DNA of 64,000 bases. Origin: Todiramphus chloris collaris (lineage: Eukaryota > Chordata > Aves > Coraciiformes > Alcedinidae). The position numbers were made by a program, and so were the translations under genes. Under the pieces are notes generated by a model, which saw only the letters and a list, made by a program, of their open reading frames with translations, searched no databases and had not been told where the DNA came from. The stretch lies in NCBI GenBank assembly GCA_025345505.1, contig JANVCC010000120.1:4292242-4356241 (forward strand), in the 5' to 3' direction. This document shows, piece after piece, positions 1-21,259 of the stretch (the first letter of the stretch is position 1; each line of letters begins with the position of its first letter).

Positions 1-3
1 AGG

Positions 4-10594
<10,591 letters not shown>

Positions 10595-11150
10595 GGCTCC
10601 GGGAGGAGCGAGAGCCCAAGCGGGTGCCGCGCTCCGGGGCTGGAGTCTTTGGAAGGGGGGGAAGCTTTTTTAAGAACAATCCTATTTAAATACATCCGCG
10701 TACCCACAAACGCACCGACCGCAATCGCTCGCCGCTCCGCGACCGTCCCCGGGGCAGAGCGCTCGGAAGCGCTGCCCCCCGCCGCCCTCTCTCTGCTTTC
10801 GTACGCACCGAGACCGGGTCGCCGGAACAAGCGGTTACCGGCGACTCCTCGCTACAAAAATTGTGCTTCCGAAATCTCTTGATGTCGATTCCGCGGGGGA
10901 GGCCGTACAGCCCCCCCCCGTGCCACGCACGGCAGAAGCCCTTTTTAAAGCCGTGCTTTCCCTTCCACCGCCACCGGAAAGCGCCAGAGTGCTTCTTAGG
11001 TCGTGGCGAGGAATACGTCTTTTCTATTATTCGATGGTTGGAGACCTATTTTTCTCCTCTTTCTTCACTTTCTCCAGTAAATTTTTGCTGGTTTTATGCT
11101 TTTTTCCCCTCTTAAAGTATCATTTTTTCTTCCCACTGCCCACGCTGGAG
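10595..11150. other. 3' flank of the DCBLD-like gene
   Basis: Contains the 3' UTR of the upstream gene and the spacer before the TAF12 promoter. I see no AATAAA or ATTAAA here. A TTTAAATA-rich patch lies at about 10,683. No further gene is recognised. Confidence 0.5.
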
Positions 11151-11420
11151 ATATGCAAATCGCGCAAAGCCTGCTGGGACACCCTCCCCCCCCCGGCGCA
11201 GATGGGCGGTGCTTTTGGCGAGCGGGCCGGCGCGCGTGCGCAGCCAGCTTCAATCCCCATTGGCCGGCGCCGCGGAAGCGCTTCCGGGGGGCTCGTGAGG
11301 CGCTGCCGGAAGGGCTCGGGCTGCGCGGCGGAGGGAGCGCAGCCGGCGGCGGAGCCTCGGTCCGCCCGCGGGTCATGGGGAGGTACGGGACGGCGGGGGG
11401 GGGGCGGGGAGGCTCCGGAT
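11150..11420 (+). promoter_or_regulatory. TAF12: TAF12 CpG-island promoter and non-coding first exon
   Basis: A GC-rich block rises abruptly here. It has an octamer ATGCAAAT at 11153-11160, an inverted CCAAT box (ATTGG near 11,258), and ETS/GABP-type GGAAG cores near 11,272 and 11,310. A possible first-exon donor, GGGGAG|GTACGG, lies near 11,379. TATA is absent, as is usual for a housekeeping gene. The transcription start is inferred, not seen. Confidence 0.6.
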
Positions 11421-11981
11421 GCTTTTCACCGGCTTCTACAGCCTGAAATAGGGCGGGAGTGCGGGGGTGCTGGCGGCAGGCCCTGCCCTGCCGGTCCCCG
11501 GGACGGGTCGGGCCTGGTGCCGGTGTTGAGAACCCCGCCCGTGCGGCGGTCAGAAGCCGGGGAGGGGGGGGTCCCTGGGCCCTTTGAGGGGCGACCCCCG
11601 AAACCCTGACAGGCGGAGCCCTGCGCCGTGCCGGGCGGTGTCGGTGACCTTGGCTCTTCCCGACGGTTTTGGCCCCGGTAACTGGCGGGAGCGTTTCGCA
11701 CGGTGAGGCTTCGCTCAGTCCCGTCGTGGCGTTCCCCCGGGGGCGGTCGTGGGGCTGCTGAGCTCTTGAAGCTGGTAGCTGTGAAAACACTGGAAGGAAA
11801 CCTCAGTGAGTGGCATGCACGGAGCTGTGGCCTCCCCGGATGCCAAGCGTTGGTGCTTTGGGGGTAAAACGTGAAGCTCGAAGCTGTCCTGAGGGGGTGG
11901 GAGGGTCGAGTTATGAATCAGCATCAAACGAACGCCTCCAGGGGGGAAAAAAACCTGACTTTCTCATTCATCCCCTTTTAG

Positions 11982-12692
11982 CTGGTGCACCTGATGGGTA
12001 AGTGCTTCCTTGAGCAGCGTAGGGCGGAATTTGCCTCACACTTAGAAAGCAAAACCCAAGAACTTGCCCAGTTTGCCCTCTAAATAAACAGACACCCGGG
12101 ACGGAGAGTCTTCTGCAACCCTAATTAGATATTTGTTGAAAATCATTATGTCTGAAGGGAAGCGAGAACCCCCCAGAGCACTCCCGGGAAAGCTCTGAAG
12201 GTTTGCTTGGTTTTAACGTAGGGTTTAATTCCAGCCGTAACCCTGCGCTGCGGGACCAGTGCTTAATGAGTTACGCCGGCGCTAATTGCACCCACAATCA
12301 CATACCGACGGCGGGTGCTGACGTACTCGGGTCACATGCAGACAGAAGAGGAAAAAAAAAATGGAACTTGGCCAAATTTCTACTCCCGTTTCAGGATCTT
12401 GGGAGACTCCTTGTCCTCTGCAGCAGTGTCTGCCCGTCGGATAAGCCCTCATGAGCTGTCGTGAGGATGCTGCGCGGAGCTGTTGCCTCGCGCTCTTACG
12501 GGAGAATGCGGGGAAAAAAACCATAAATATCTGGTGTTCCTGTAGGAAGGAGAGTTGTATGGAAGAGGAGGAAGGGAGAGTAGGTTAATGCTGCCTGCTG
12601 ACTTCTTGGGAAGGCTTCGGGGAATGACCTGTCCCTTCGCTGGCCCCACAGCGGTTGCTGATGTAATTAAAGATCTAGATGCTCAGATAGCT
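11982..12692 (+). other. TAF12: Two upstream exons that could encode a TAF12 N-terminal extension
   Basis: A 16-nt segment, 11982-11997, lies between CCCCTTTTAG and GTAAGT and contains an ATG at 11994. A 41-nt segment, 12652-12692, lies between CCCCACAG and GTAAGT. Joined to the exon at 14381 they give one open frame: 15 residues starting MAVADVIKDL, then 28 lysine-rich residues, then the usual TAF12 Met at 14465. Stops are absent and the phases agree (1, then 0). The 16-nt piece could be a micro-exon or the 3' part of a longer leader exon. Whether it is translated needs transcript evidence. Confidence 0.55.
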
Positions 12693-14464
12693 GTAAGTAG
12701 AACTCCAGGGCTGGCATGGGGGGGGTTTGTCATGGGAATCTGCTCATCCTCTCTAGATTCGTGTTCAGGGATCTTAACAGCATGTGAAGGGTGAGATAAG
12801 ATCCAGAAATAAATGAACCAAGTGGCTTTATGCTGAAAAAACAAAAAAAAAGAGAGGGGATTGTGGAGCTTTCTGCCCTGCATGGTGGGTAAGAATTCCT
12901 GCTTGGTGGGTTTGTAAAGCGAAGCGTGGGGCGATCACTCTGAGCTAAAACCCAAGCCTAGGAAGTCCCTCCTGCTCTTGTGCTGAGCTTCTCTCCCAGG
13001 AAAGCCAGCTGAGGAGCTTCAGGGGATGAGCAAAATGGTTTTCCAGCCTTAACTCAGTTAAAACAGAGCTTGAAACTTGCTGAGGATGCCAGGGAAACGT
13101 GTCTGGGGTATAAATTCCACGGAAGGACTTGGTGCCGGGGGGGTGCCGCAGTGCATGAGCGTGCTGTGGAGTGAAGCACTAAAGTAGCCACTTCTGAGTG
13201 CTCCTGTGTGACATCTGGTTTGTGTCCTGGTGTGGATTAATCCCAACTAACAAAGCTTGGGAAGATGTCTGCTTGTAGCTGGGGCAGCAGGCGCTCTGCT
13301 CGTCGCTTTGTACGCGGACGTGCCGCAAAGCTGTTTAGAAACAAAGCGACTTCACCCCGTGACTGTTCAGCCACCTCCAGGCTCAGCAGCAGCTGCTTTC
13401 ACACCCAAACCTCTCCTTAAAATGCTCTCCACGCCACAGCCCTATCGCTGCCGCCCATAATGGTCATGGGGGTGGAAGGTGCAGGGTTTGGATGAGTCTC
13501 CTCTTACCTCAGCAGGGACAGGGCGAAGTTTCCTCCAGCCTGGGGAGGGTTTAGAGCCCTCCAGCCACGACACAGAGCAGCCGCCGGTCACTCTGCAGCT
13601 CAGCTCAGCAGCCAAGAACCTGAATAGCTTCAGGCACTGAAGGGTGAACCTGGAAGCTCTGAGTAACCAGTGTAGGCATTGCAAACCACCTCTGGTTCAC
13701 CGTGAGCAGCTCGGTAAATCTGGCATTGTTTGCTGTGGCTGTGGGGTGCCCGCTGTGGGCAGAACAAACCAGGGCTGTGGGCCTGTTTCTGTCACCCTAC
13801 CCCTGAGCACCCAGACTCGTGCTCTCGGCAGACAAAGTGACCCCGACGTTGTCAAGGCCACATCGAGGGACTGTTGAAGGAGGGGATTGCCATAAATGAC
13901 ACCTCTGCCCTGTGTCAGAGCCCCAGGGGAGCCCAAACCCCATCTTCTCCTCAGCAACATGGCAACAAAGAGGTGAACGCTGCTCTTGCTGCCACAGGAG
14001 CCAGATGGGTCCCGTCGTTGAACCCTCTTGGTGTGGCTCCTCCTCAAAGCTGTTTTGTGGTCTGAGGGACATGGGTTCAGGAAGGACCTCGGCAAGGGGT
14101 GGCCACACGTGTGGGGTTCAGCCCGAGGAGTGGGCAGGTCAGTGCTGGTGCAGAGCTGCCTCTTGCATCGTGCTGCCAGGAGCTGCTCTGCCTCATTGTG
14201 AGCCTCGTATTCCATACAGCAGAGAAGGTTCTCGTGTCTTCTCACCGTTGCTCCTCCCTTCTTGCTGTGTCCACAGGGACCCGATCCTCAGGACCCTGTG
14301 GGTTGCTCTGTCCAGAGATGTGATCTCCCTGTTGAATTCCTTCTCCGTTTGCTAACTCTGAATTCCCTTTTCTTTTCCAGTTGATTGGCTTGGGTCCCCA
14401 CAACCCCAAGAAGAAGCAGGACCTAGATAAGCTTTATGATCTAAAAGCTAAAGCCCAACAGATT

Positions 14465-16908
14465 ATGAACCAGTTTGGCCCTTCTACTTTGATCAACCTC
14501 TCCAACTTCTCCTCCATAAAGCCGGAACCAGCCAGCACCCCCCCGCAGAGCTCCATGGCCAACAGCACCACCGTGGCCAAGATGCCCGGGACGCCCAGCG
14601 GAGGAGGACGGCTCAGCCCTGAGAGCAACCAGGTAATTTCATCCTTGACTTTAGGACAAGGGGAGAGATGCTCAGACCTGCCTGGGGCTTAATTCCTCTC
14701 CATTCTTAAATCACCAGCAAAAACTTACTGTCTATTCAAGTATCAGTTTACTGAGTGAGCGAAGACCTTCATGGATTCCTTCCCTCCTTGGCGTGTTGGA
14801 GCTGGCTGGGCTATGGACGCTGGAGGTGTAGGGTATTTTTCAGTCTCATGGATAAAATTCATTTTCAGGAGCTAAAATTCTTTTTAAGTGTGGTTTAGAT
14901 GGGAGAAATAAAAGTGCAGGTTTGTAGTTTTAGACCAGAGAGAAGGGAGAGATTGGTGATGCTGAGGGTGGGGAGAGCCTGGCCCAGGCTGCCCAGAGAG
15001 GTGGTGGCTGCCCCATCCCTGGCACCATTGCAGGGGAGGCTCTGAGCACCCTGCTCTAGCTGCAGATGGCCCTGCTCCCTGCAGGGGGGTTGGACCAGAT
15101 CACCTTGGAAGGTCCCTTCCCACCCAAACCAGTCTGGGATTCTATGAATTCCCCACATGTGCCTGGTTCATCTGACCTGGCTGACCCTGACCAGTGGTGA
15201 TAACTTTATCCATACCCTGTTAGGCCACATGTCCTGCTTTGGCTCAGCAGCAGTAAAATGACATCTCCCTGCTGCGTTTGGGCTGCGCGGGCGCTGCCGA
15301 CTGCCCTGGAGTAACCCAGCACTCACAGAACTCTCTGTTTCCAGTTGAAACACTAAAGCTGATAAGCACCAGAGCCATGGAGATGTTCTCTTTGTGCCCC
15401 GAGCACAAATTCAGTCACTAATACAGTGCTTGCACTTGCTGCCTGCCTTTAAAACGTCTTGTTCTGCCTTTGTCCCCTCTTCCCAGCAGCCTTGCTTCAG
15501 CCAGTGCCAGTTTAGGGCAGGACACTTCTTTCTCCTGACCTGCTGCATTCCATGTGCTGTTCAGAGCAACCACCAGGGCTAGAAGATGGCACCTTAACAC
15601 CTGATATTTCTTATCTCTGCCGTTCCTCAGCTGATAACATGTCAACATGTGTGATAGCCTGGGGGTGACAGAGGAGGAGGTGGATGGAGGTCTGTTGTGG
15701 ACAGCAGCCAGAGCTCAAGCAGGGCAGTAAATTGTTCCTCTTCTCCCACATGACCAGGTTTTAACCAAGAAGAAATTGCAGGACCTGGTGCGTGAGGTGG
15801 ATCCGAATGAGCAGCTGGATGAAGATGTGGAGGAAGTAGGTACCAGGTCATGGCAGGGGCTGCAGAAAGAGCTAAGCTGGGATTTTTCATGGACTGGGGG
15901 CCCTTTGTCCAAGGCAGGGAGGGTTGGTTCATTTTAGACATCTGGATTCTCTGGTTCGCTGCAGCCATCAGCCACCCGTGTCCGTTCCTGCGTCCCAGTG
16001 TCAAAAAGGGGTTCTTTTAAACCACTGACTGTAGCAAACACCTTTGAACTACCAGCTTCTGAGGGCTCATTTTCATGCTTTCCACATCATTTGAGCTGCT
16101 GGGTGCTGATCCCTGGTTGTTGTCCTCACTCTGCCCCAGATGCTGCTGCAGATCGCCGATGATTTCATCGAGAGCGTGGTGACGGCCGCCTGCCAGCTGG
16201 CACGGCACCGCAAGTCAAACACCCTGGAGGTCAAAGATGTCCAGTTGCATCTTGGTGAGCGATGTCATTTTTGTCCCTGGCTCCAGGCTGTGCTATGGTG
16301 GTGGTGCTGAGGCTGCTCTGGTGTTGGGGGGTGGTTGGGGGAAAGCTCTCTGACCTGTGCGCTCTCTTCCAGAGCGTCAGTGGAACATGTGGATCCCGGG
16401 CTTTGGTTCTGAAGAAATCAGGCCCTACAAAAAAGCCTGCACTACAGAAGCTCACAAACAGGTAAAGAGCCCTCGGGAGCACAGAGAATCGTGTGGTAGA
16501 GGCCTGGTATGGGAAGGGTTGGCAGGGAGCTCTGGAGATGCTCTGGTGCCACCCCCCTGCTCCATCCAGCAGGGGCACCCAGAGCAGGGGCCCAGCAGCG
16601 CAGGGTCCAGCCGGGGTGGGAATCTCTCCAGAGAAGGAGACTCCACAGCCTCTCTGGCAGCCTGGCACAGGCTCCCACACCCTCACAGCAAACAAGTTTT
16701 TCCTCTGGTTCTGTTTTGGGACCCCATTAAAATTCAAACTGACTTGAAAGACCTGTGTGGAAACAAGTCAGCAGAACCCAAGACACCCTGTTCCTGCACC
16801 ACAACAGGTTGTTCTGCACTAACCTTGTCTGAGATGCTCAGCTTCCCACCTTTTTTCTCTTTCTTGTCACAGAGAATGGCACTGATTCGCAAAACCACCA
16901 AGAAATAG
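14465..16908 (+). CDS. TAF12: TAF12, TFIID/SAGA histone-fold subunit
   Basis: Coding exons are 14465-14632 (the exon itself begins at 14381), 15758-15835, 16140-16254, 16373-16461 and 16873-16908. They sum to 161 aa, exactly the human length, from MNQFGPS to RKTTKK. The N-terminal third is Pro/Ser-rich and linker-like. The histone fold begins with LTKKKLQDLVREVDPNE and continues through IADDFIESVVTAACQLARHR to the conserved WNMWIPGFG segment. In TFIID and SAGA this fold pairs with TAF4 or ADA1 in an H2B-like role, in the nucleus. RAB42-family genes lie convergently downstream, and human RAB42 also neighbours TAF12. Identity is secure; the true start may be upstream (see 11982-12692). Confidence 0.96.
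14925..15150 (+). mobile_element. CR1 LINE fragment, forward orientation
   Basis: Contains the CR1 3' signature: CCCAGGCTGCCCAGAGAGG, then GGTTGGACCAGATCACC, then GGAAGGTCCCTTCC, ending GGGATTCTATGAATT. It is a 5'-truncated copy in a TAF12 intron. Confidence 0.88.
16505..16740 (-). mobile_element. CR1-like fragment, reverse orientation, lacking its 3' tail
   Basis: Reverse-complement matches to internal CR1 3' UTR motifs (AGAAGGAGACTCCACAGCCTC; CAAGTTTTTCCTCTGGTTC). It sits in the last TAF12 intron. The TTCTATGA tail is missing, so the assignment is weaker than for the other copies. Confidence 0.65.
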
Positions 16909-17321
16909 CCCCTGGGAAGAGCTGGGAGAAGACACCAGAGCATTCTGGGACATCTGCCTCTCCACTGAAGCCTCCGTGATGCCATCCATGGGATATTTTT
17001 TTTAATGCTTTACAGAGAAGCATATATTTTTTATTAATGGTGCAGCAATATCTTGACTTTATGAGGAGATCTGCCAAAAACATTCTACGCCCCCTCCCTC
17101 ATTCCCCCTCTGAGCGCAACGTCTCTCAAAACAGACTTTTATTTGTGACTTGAAAGTGGTTTATCGTTTAAGTGCTTGCCCAGGGACAGAGCATTTGATC
17201 GTGTGTGGGACAGTATTAGAAGCATCTGTAGAGGTTTTTTGTTTCCTCCTTCTCGCCCCTACCTGCTCCAGTACTTTGTAATGTCAGTGTTTATATGAAA
17301 TACTTGCATTTGTTTTACATG

Positions 17322-17327
17322 AATAAA
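17322..17327 (+). terminator. TAF12: TAF12 polyadenylation signal
   Basis: AATAAA about 410 bp after the TAF12 stop, in AT-rich 3' UTR sequence, before the drop back to GC-rich intergenic DNA. Confidence 0.75.
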
Positions 17328-17699
17328 GAAATTATTAATCTAAACCCACGGCACGGCCTTGTGCTCTTCAGAGGGTGTGCGGGGGGATTGTGGGTGATAA
17401 TGGGCAGCCTGCTCTCTGCATGTGCTGTGGTTCTGAGGAGAGATCTGCCCTGGGCTTCAGAGCGAGTCGGGGGATTTGGCTGCCTCTGCTGTGCTGCTGG
17501 GGCTGGGCAGGTGCTTCTCCTCCTTACACCCAGCCCTGGGGTGAGGAGTTTCCCCATTGCTTGACCCATTAATGGCTGAAAAGGTGCCCGGCAGAAAAGG
17601 ACCTGGGGGGTGTTGGTTGGCAGGCAGCTGAAGATGAGGCAGCGTTTGCCCAGGGAGTCAAGAATGGCACCAGCATCCTGGCTCATGTCTCCACCAGTG

Positions 17700-18260
17700 T
17701 GGCCAGCAGGACCAGGGCAGGGATCATCCCCTGGACTGGGCACTGGGGAGGCTGCCCCTCAAATCCTGGGGTCAGGTTTGGGCCCCTCACTCCCAGCAAG
17801 ACCTTGAGGGGCTGGAGCATGGGCAGAGAAGGGCAACGGAGCTGGGGAAGGGGCTGGAGCAGGAGTCTGGTGAGGAGCAGCTGAGGGACCTGGGCTCGTT
17901 GAGCCTGGAGAGAAGGAGGCTGAGGGGAGACCTTCTGGCTCTGACAGCTCCTGACAGGAGGGGGAGCCAGGGGGGGTCGGGCTCTGCTCCCAAGGAACAA
18001 GTGACAGGACAAGAGAAACTGGCCTCAAGCTGCCCCAGGGGAGGTTTAGGTTGGAGCTGAGGAACAATTTCTTCCCCTCCAGGGCTGTCCCAGGCTGCCC
18101 AGGGCAGTGGTGGAGTCCCCGTGATCCCTGGAGGGGTTTCAAACCCATGGAGCTGTGGTGCTGAGGTTTAGTGGTGCCCTGGCAGTGCTGGGGGAAGGGT
18201 TGGACTTGGAGATGTCAAAGGTCTCTTCCCACCCAAACAATTCCACAGTGCTATTAGGAG
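17700..18260 (+). mobile_element. CR1 LINE fragment of about 560 bp, forward orientation
   Basis: Shows the CR1 order: GAGCAGCTGAGGGACCTGGG, GCTGAGGGGAGACCTTCTGG, GGGCTCTGCTCCCAAGGAAC, GGTTGGACTTGGAGATG, then TCTTCCCACCCAAACAATTC. This is the longest CR1 copy in the window. It lies between the convergent TAF12 and RAB39-like genes. Confidence 0.88.
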
Positions 18261-18795
18261 CAGAACATGCTGGCTGAGGACAGAAAGCCAAGGCAATCCT
18301 GGCTCCCTCCTCCTCAGCAAACCCTGCCCAACAGGAAGGCCAGGACTCTTGGAAACTGCCTGTGCTGAAATAATTCAGAAACCAGTACGGGCTGCCAAGG
18401 AGTGCGATGAACACCAGTCTGATGGGTGCTGGGGTGCACAGAAGCTGTTCCTGCACCACAGCCAGACTCGTCCGCTGCCGGGGGACCTGGAGCTGTGCCC
18501 TGGCTGCTCCAGCTCAGTGTGCCCAGGGAAAGAGGAAACCAGCAGGGATGACACCCACCTCTCTGCAGCTGCTGCCCCATCCCACCCAGGAATTCACCCT
18601 TCCCACCCCCAGCCTCTGCACCGACCGCTTCCCCTTCCCCAGGAAAACACAGGCAGGCAGAGCGGGGAACGTGGTGGGAGGGGATTGTTTAATGCTCCCT
18701 GCTCGCTGCTCCTGCCCACCCCGGCTGCTCCATCTCCACCTCACCTCCTGTGCTTTGTGACGGGCTGAGCCCAGCATGTCCCAGTGTCCCCAGCT

Positions 18796-20733
18796 CTAGC
18801 ACGAGCATCTCTTCCGCTTCTCTTCCTTCTCTGGTACCCGAGCCTTGAGCGGCACGGGCAGCGGGACGCTGCTCTTCACCCCGTCCCACGCCTCGGTGGC
18901 CGCCAGCCTCCCCGTCTGCAGCGCCTGGTAGATGGCCAACGTCAGCATCTGGAAAGCCTGGACCACGTTGCTGGCGTCCTTGGCCGAGGTCTCGACGTAC
19001 TGCACCCCCAGCGAGGCTGCCAGCTTCTCGGCCTCCTTCCTGCCCACCCGCCGCTGCCCTGCCAGGTCGCTCTTGTGCCCCACCAGCAAGAAGATGATGC
19101 GGAAGGGCTGGACCGTGTCCGTCACCTCCCGGTGCCACTGCCGGATGCTCTCGAAGGACGCGCGGTTGGTGAGGTCAAAAAGCAGCATCCCCCCGGCCGA
19201 GTTGCGGTAGTAGGAGCGAGTGACGGACCTGGGGCGCAGAGAGAAACGGGGTGAGAGGTTCCTGCCTTGGACAGCATCTCCCCGGCCTGCAGAGCAGCCC
19301 CGGCCACGTCCTTGGTAAGGAAACCTTCCTAATCTTGTCTCTGTCAGCTTCAGATACTCCCCTAAACTAATTATTGTACAGAGCCCCGATAAAAGACTTC
19401 TCAGCACTCATTCTGCAAGCTTGCAGGCATTCTTTGGGTAAGGGTCTTTGACCGAAACAAAGCAAGCAGTGTGTGGACACAGAAGGAGCCCTGTTAAAAC
19501 TGGTTCTGCAGGTTTGCCAGCAGAAATGAGGCAGACCAGCCTAAGACCCTAATAGAGTCATTGCCCAGGGGGCACCGGGCGGAGCTTGGGCGGACACACG
19601 GGTTAATAATTTCTCAGAACACCAAGGAACATGTAACCGAATTGTCGGAAATCCAGTGCATGGTCCTGTCTGTGTTGTAGAAGCAGGTCCTGGTTAACTG
19701 CAGAGGGGACACACATTTGGAGGAGTGATGCCCTGTGTGTCCGGCGTGGCAAATGAAGAATACCTGCTTCGTAACGCTGCGCTGTTACTGACTTTATCTC
19801 GGAATCCTTGCCCAGCAGCACCAGGCCTCCTGCTTTGGTGAGGAGTGATAGCGAGTAAAGGGGCTTGGAAACTCTGATCTTTGGGCCATCCTGCTCCCAG
19901 CAACCCACGTGTTGCTCCCAAGCCACTGCAGGAGTGAGGAGAGTCAGCCCTTTGGCTGTGGCAGCAAATGCTCCAGGCAGCTCTGTCCCTGCCCAGCCAC
20001 CAAAGCTCCTCTGTCCCCTGCAGCCACCACAGCCCCTGAGCTCTCCCATCCCCTGCAGCCATGTCCCTGGAGCTCTCCCATCCCCTGGAGCTCTCCCATC
20101 CCCTGGAGCCACAGGCCTGCCATTTTACCACCTCCCTGTAGCCACATCCCCTGCTTTGCCCAGCTCCCAGTGGGCACTCAAGCTCTTCTCCCAGCCCTCT
20201 GTAGCTGCTGTGCCAGAGCGATGCTTGGTGGGGGGGTCCTGTACCCCTTTAGGAGCTGGAGTCAGAGCTTACAAGGCAACCTCAAAGGCTCCCGTCCTTA
20301 GGGACACCCTTGGCTTTGGCTCCACCAGGTTCCTGCAACCTGCCCAACGCTGGGCATCCTGGTTCCTCACCCACGGGGCTCCCTTCAGCAAGAGGGCGGT
20401 GGGAACACAGCTGTATCCAGGCCCTCCCCAGGGCTGGGATCACAACATCCCACCAGCACCTCAAATCCAGGGGGTTCACCCACTCCATCCTCCCCTCTCC
20501 TCACAGAGCCAGACCCACCTGAACCTCTCCTGCCCGGCTGTGTCCCAGAACTGCAGCTTCACCCGCAGCCCCGGCTCCAGCTCCACGAACTGGACGTAGA
20601 AATCCACTCCCACCGTCTGGTTGACGGCGTCCAGGAAAACACCCTCGGTGTAACGCCGCAGCAACGAGGACTTCCCCACCGTCGAGTCCCCCAGCATGAT
20701 CACCCGGAACTGGTATTGCCAGCGCGGCTCCAT
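18796..20733 (-). CDS. RAB39-like small GTPase
   Basis: Two exons, 20519-20733 (ATG at 20733) and 18796-19228, join in phase 2 to 215 aa. G motifs are present: P-loop GDSTVGKSS near the N terminus, WDTAGQERFR, the group-specific GHKSDL in place of NKxD, and ETSAK. It ends CSC, a CXC double-geranylgeranylation signal for membrane attachment. The YYRNSAGGMLLFDLTNR stretch resembles RAB39A/B more than RAB42, whose orthologue is the next gene upstream. RAB39 proteins act in endosome, autophagosome and Golgi traffic; the role of this copy is unknown. The shared intron site after ERFR shows it is a tandem relative of RAB42. The symbol is withheld because mammalian RAB39A and RAB39B are elsewhere. 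Confidence 0.88.
20025..20115. repeat. Short tandem repeat in the RAB39-like intron
   Basis: Three to four copies of a TCCCCTGGAGCTCTCCCATC-like 20-mer, with decayed CCCCTGCAGCCA copies on the left. Confidence 0.7.
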
Positions 20734-21259
20734 CGGCACCCCCGAGGTCTGCCGGGACCCGCCGCCCCCGCGCCGGCAGCGTGCACGGGCAGGCAGCACC
20801 GGGCGCTGCTGCTCCTCCACCCAGGAGGCGTTCCTGCCCCGCCGTGGGTGCTGGGTGGCCCCGTGGGAGCCTCTTCACTCCCCCTATTTTGTCTCCGTGA
20901 ATCTGGAAGCGTTCAGGGGGTGCCTGGTGCCATTTTCCCTCGGGGGGTGGCCCTGGGATGATAGGAGGGTCATCAAGTGACACGGCCACGTGCAGACATG
21001 GGGGGGGTGGGGGGTGTTACCCCACCCGTGACCCCCTCCCCAAAGCAAAGCATCACCCACGTCACGGGCTGAGCATGACAACGTGTCCCTGCCAGGGGTC
21101 TGGTGCCCAGCCCAGCCTTTAGTTGGTGTGGAAAAGCTTTAGGTTTATTAAAAACACTCCTGAAGGGGAGTATTATTTTTTCAGAGCCCCCAAATTCAGG
21201 CTTGAAATAACACCAAGCCCAGGCGGGGAGAGAAACACCCCCGTGTGCAGAGGGTCCCC

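Noticed and set aside
17340..18790. SNHG12-type snoRNA host gene expected near TAF12 from human gene order
   Set aside because: I looked for C/D (TGATGA...CTGA) and H/ACA signatures downstream of TAF12 and saw none that were convincing; the interval is largely a CR1 copy.
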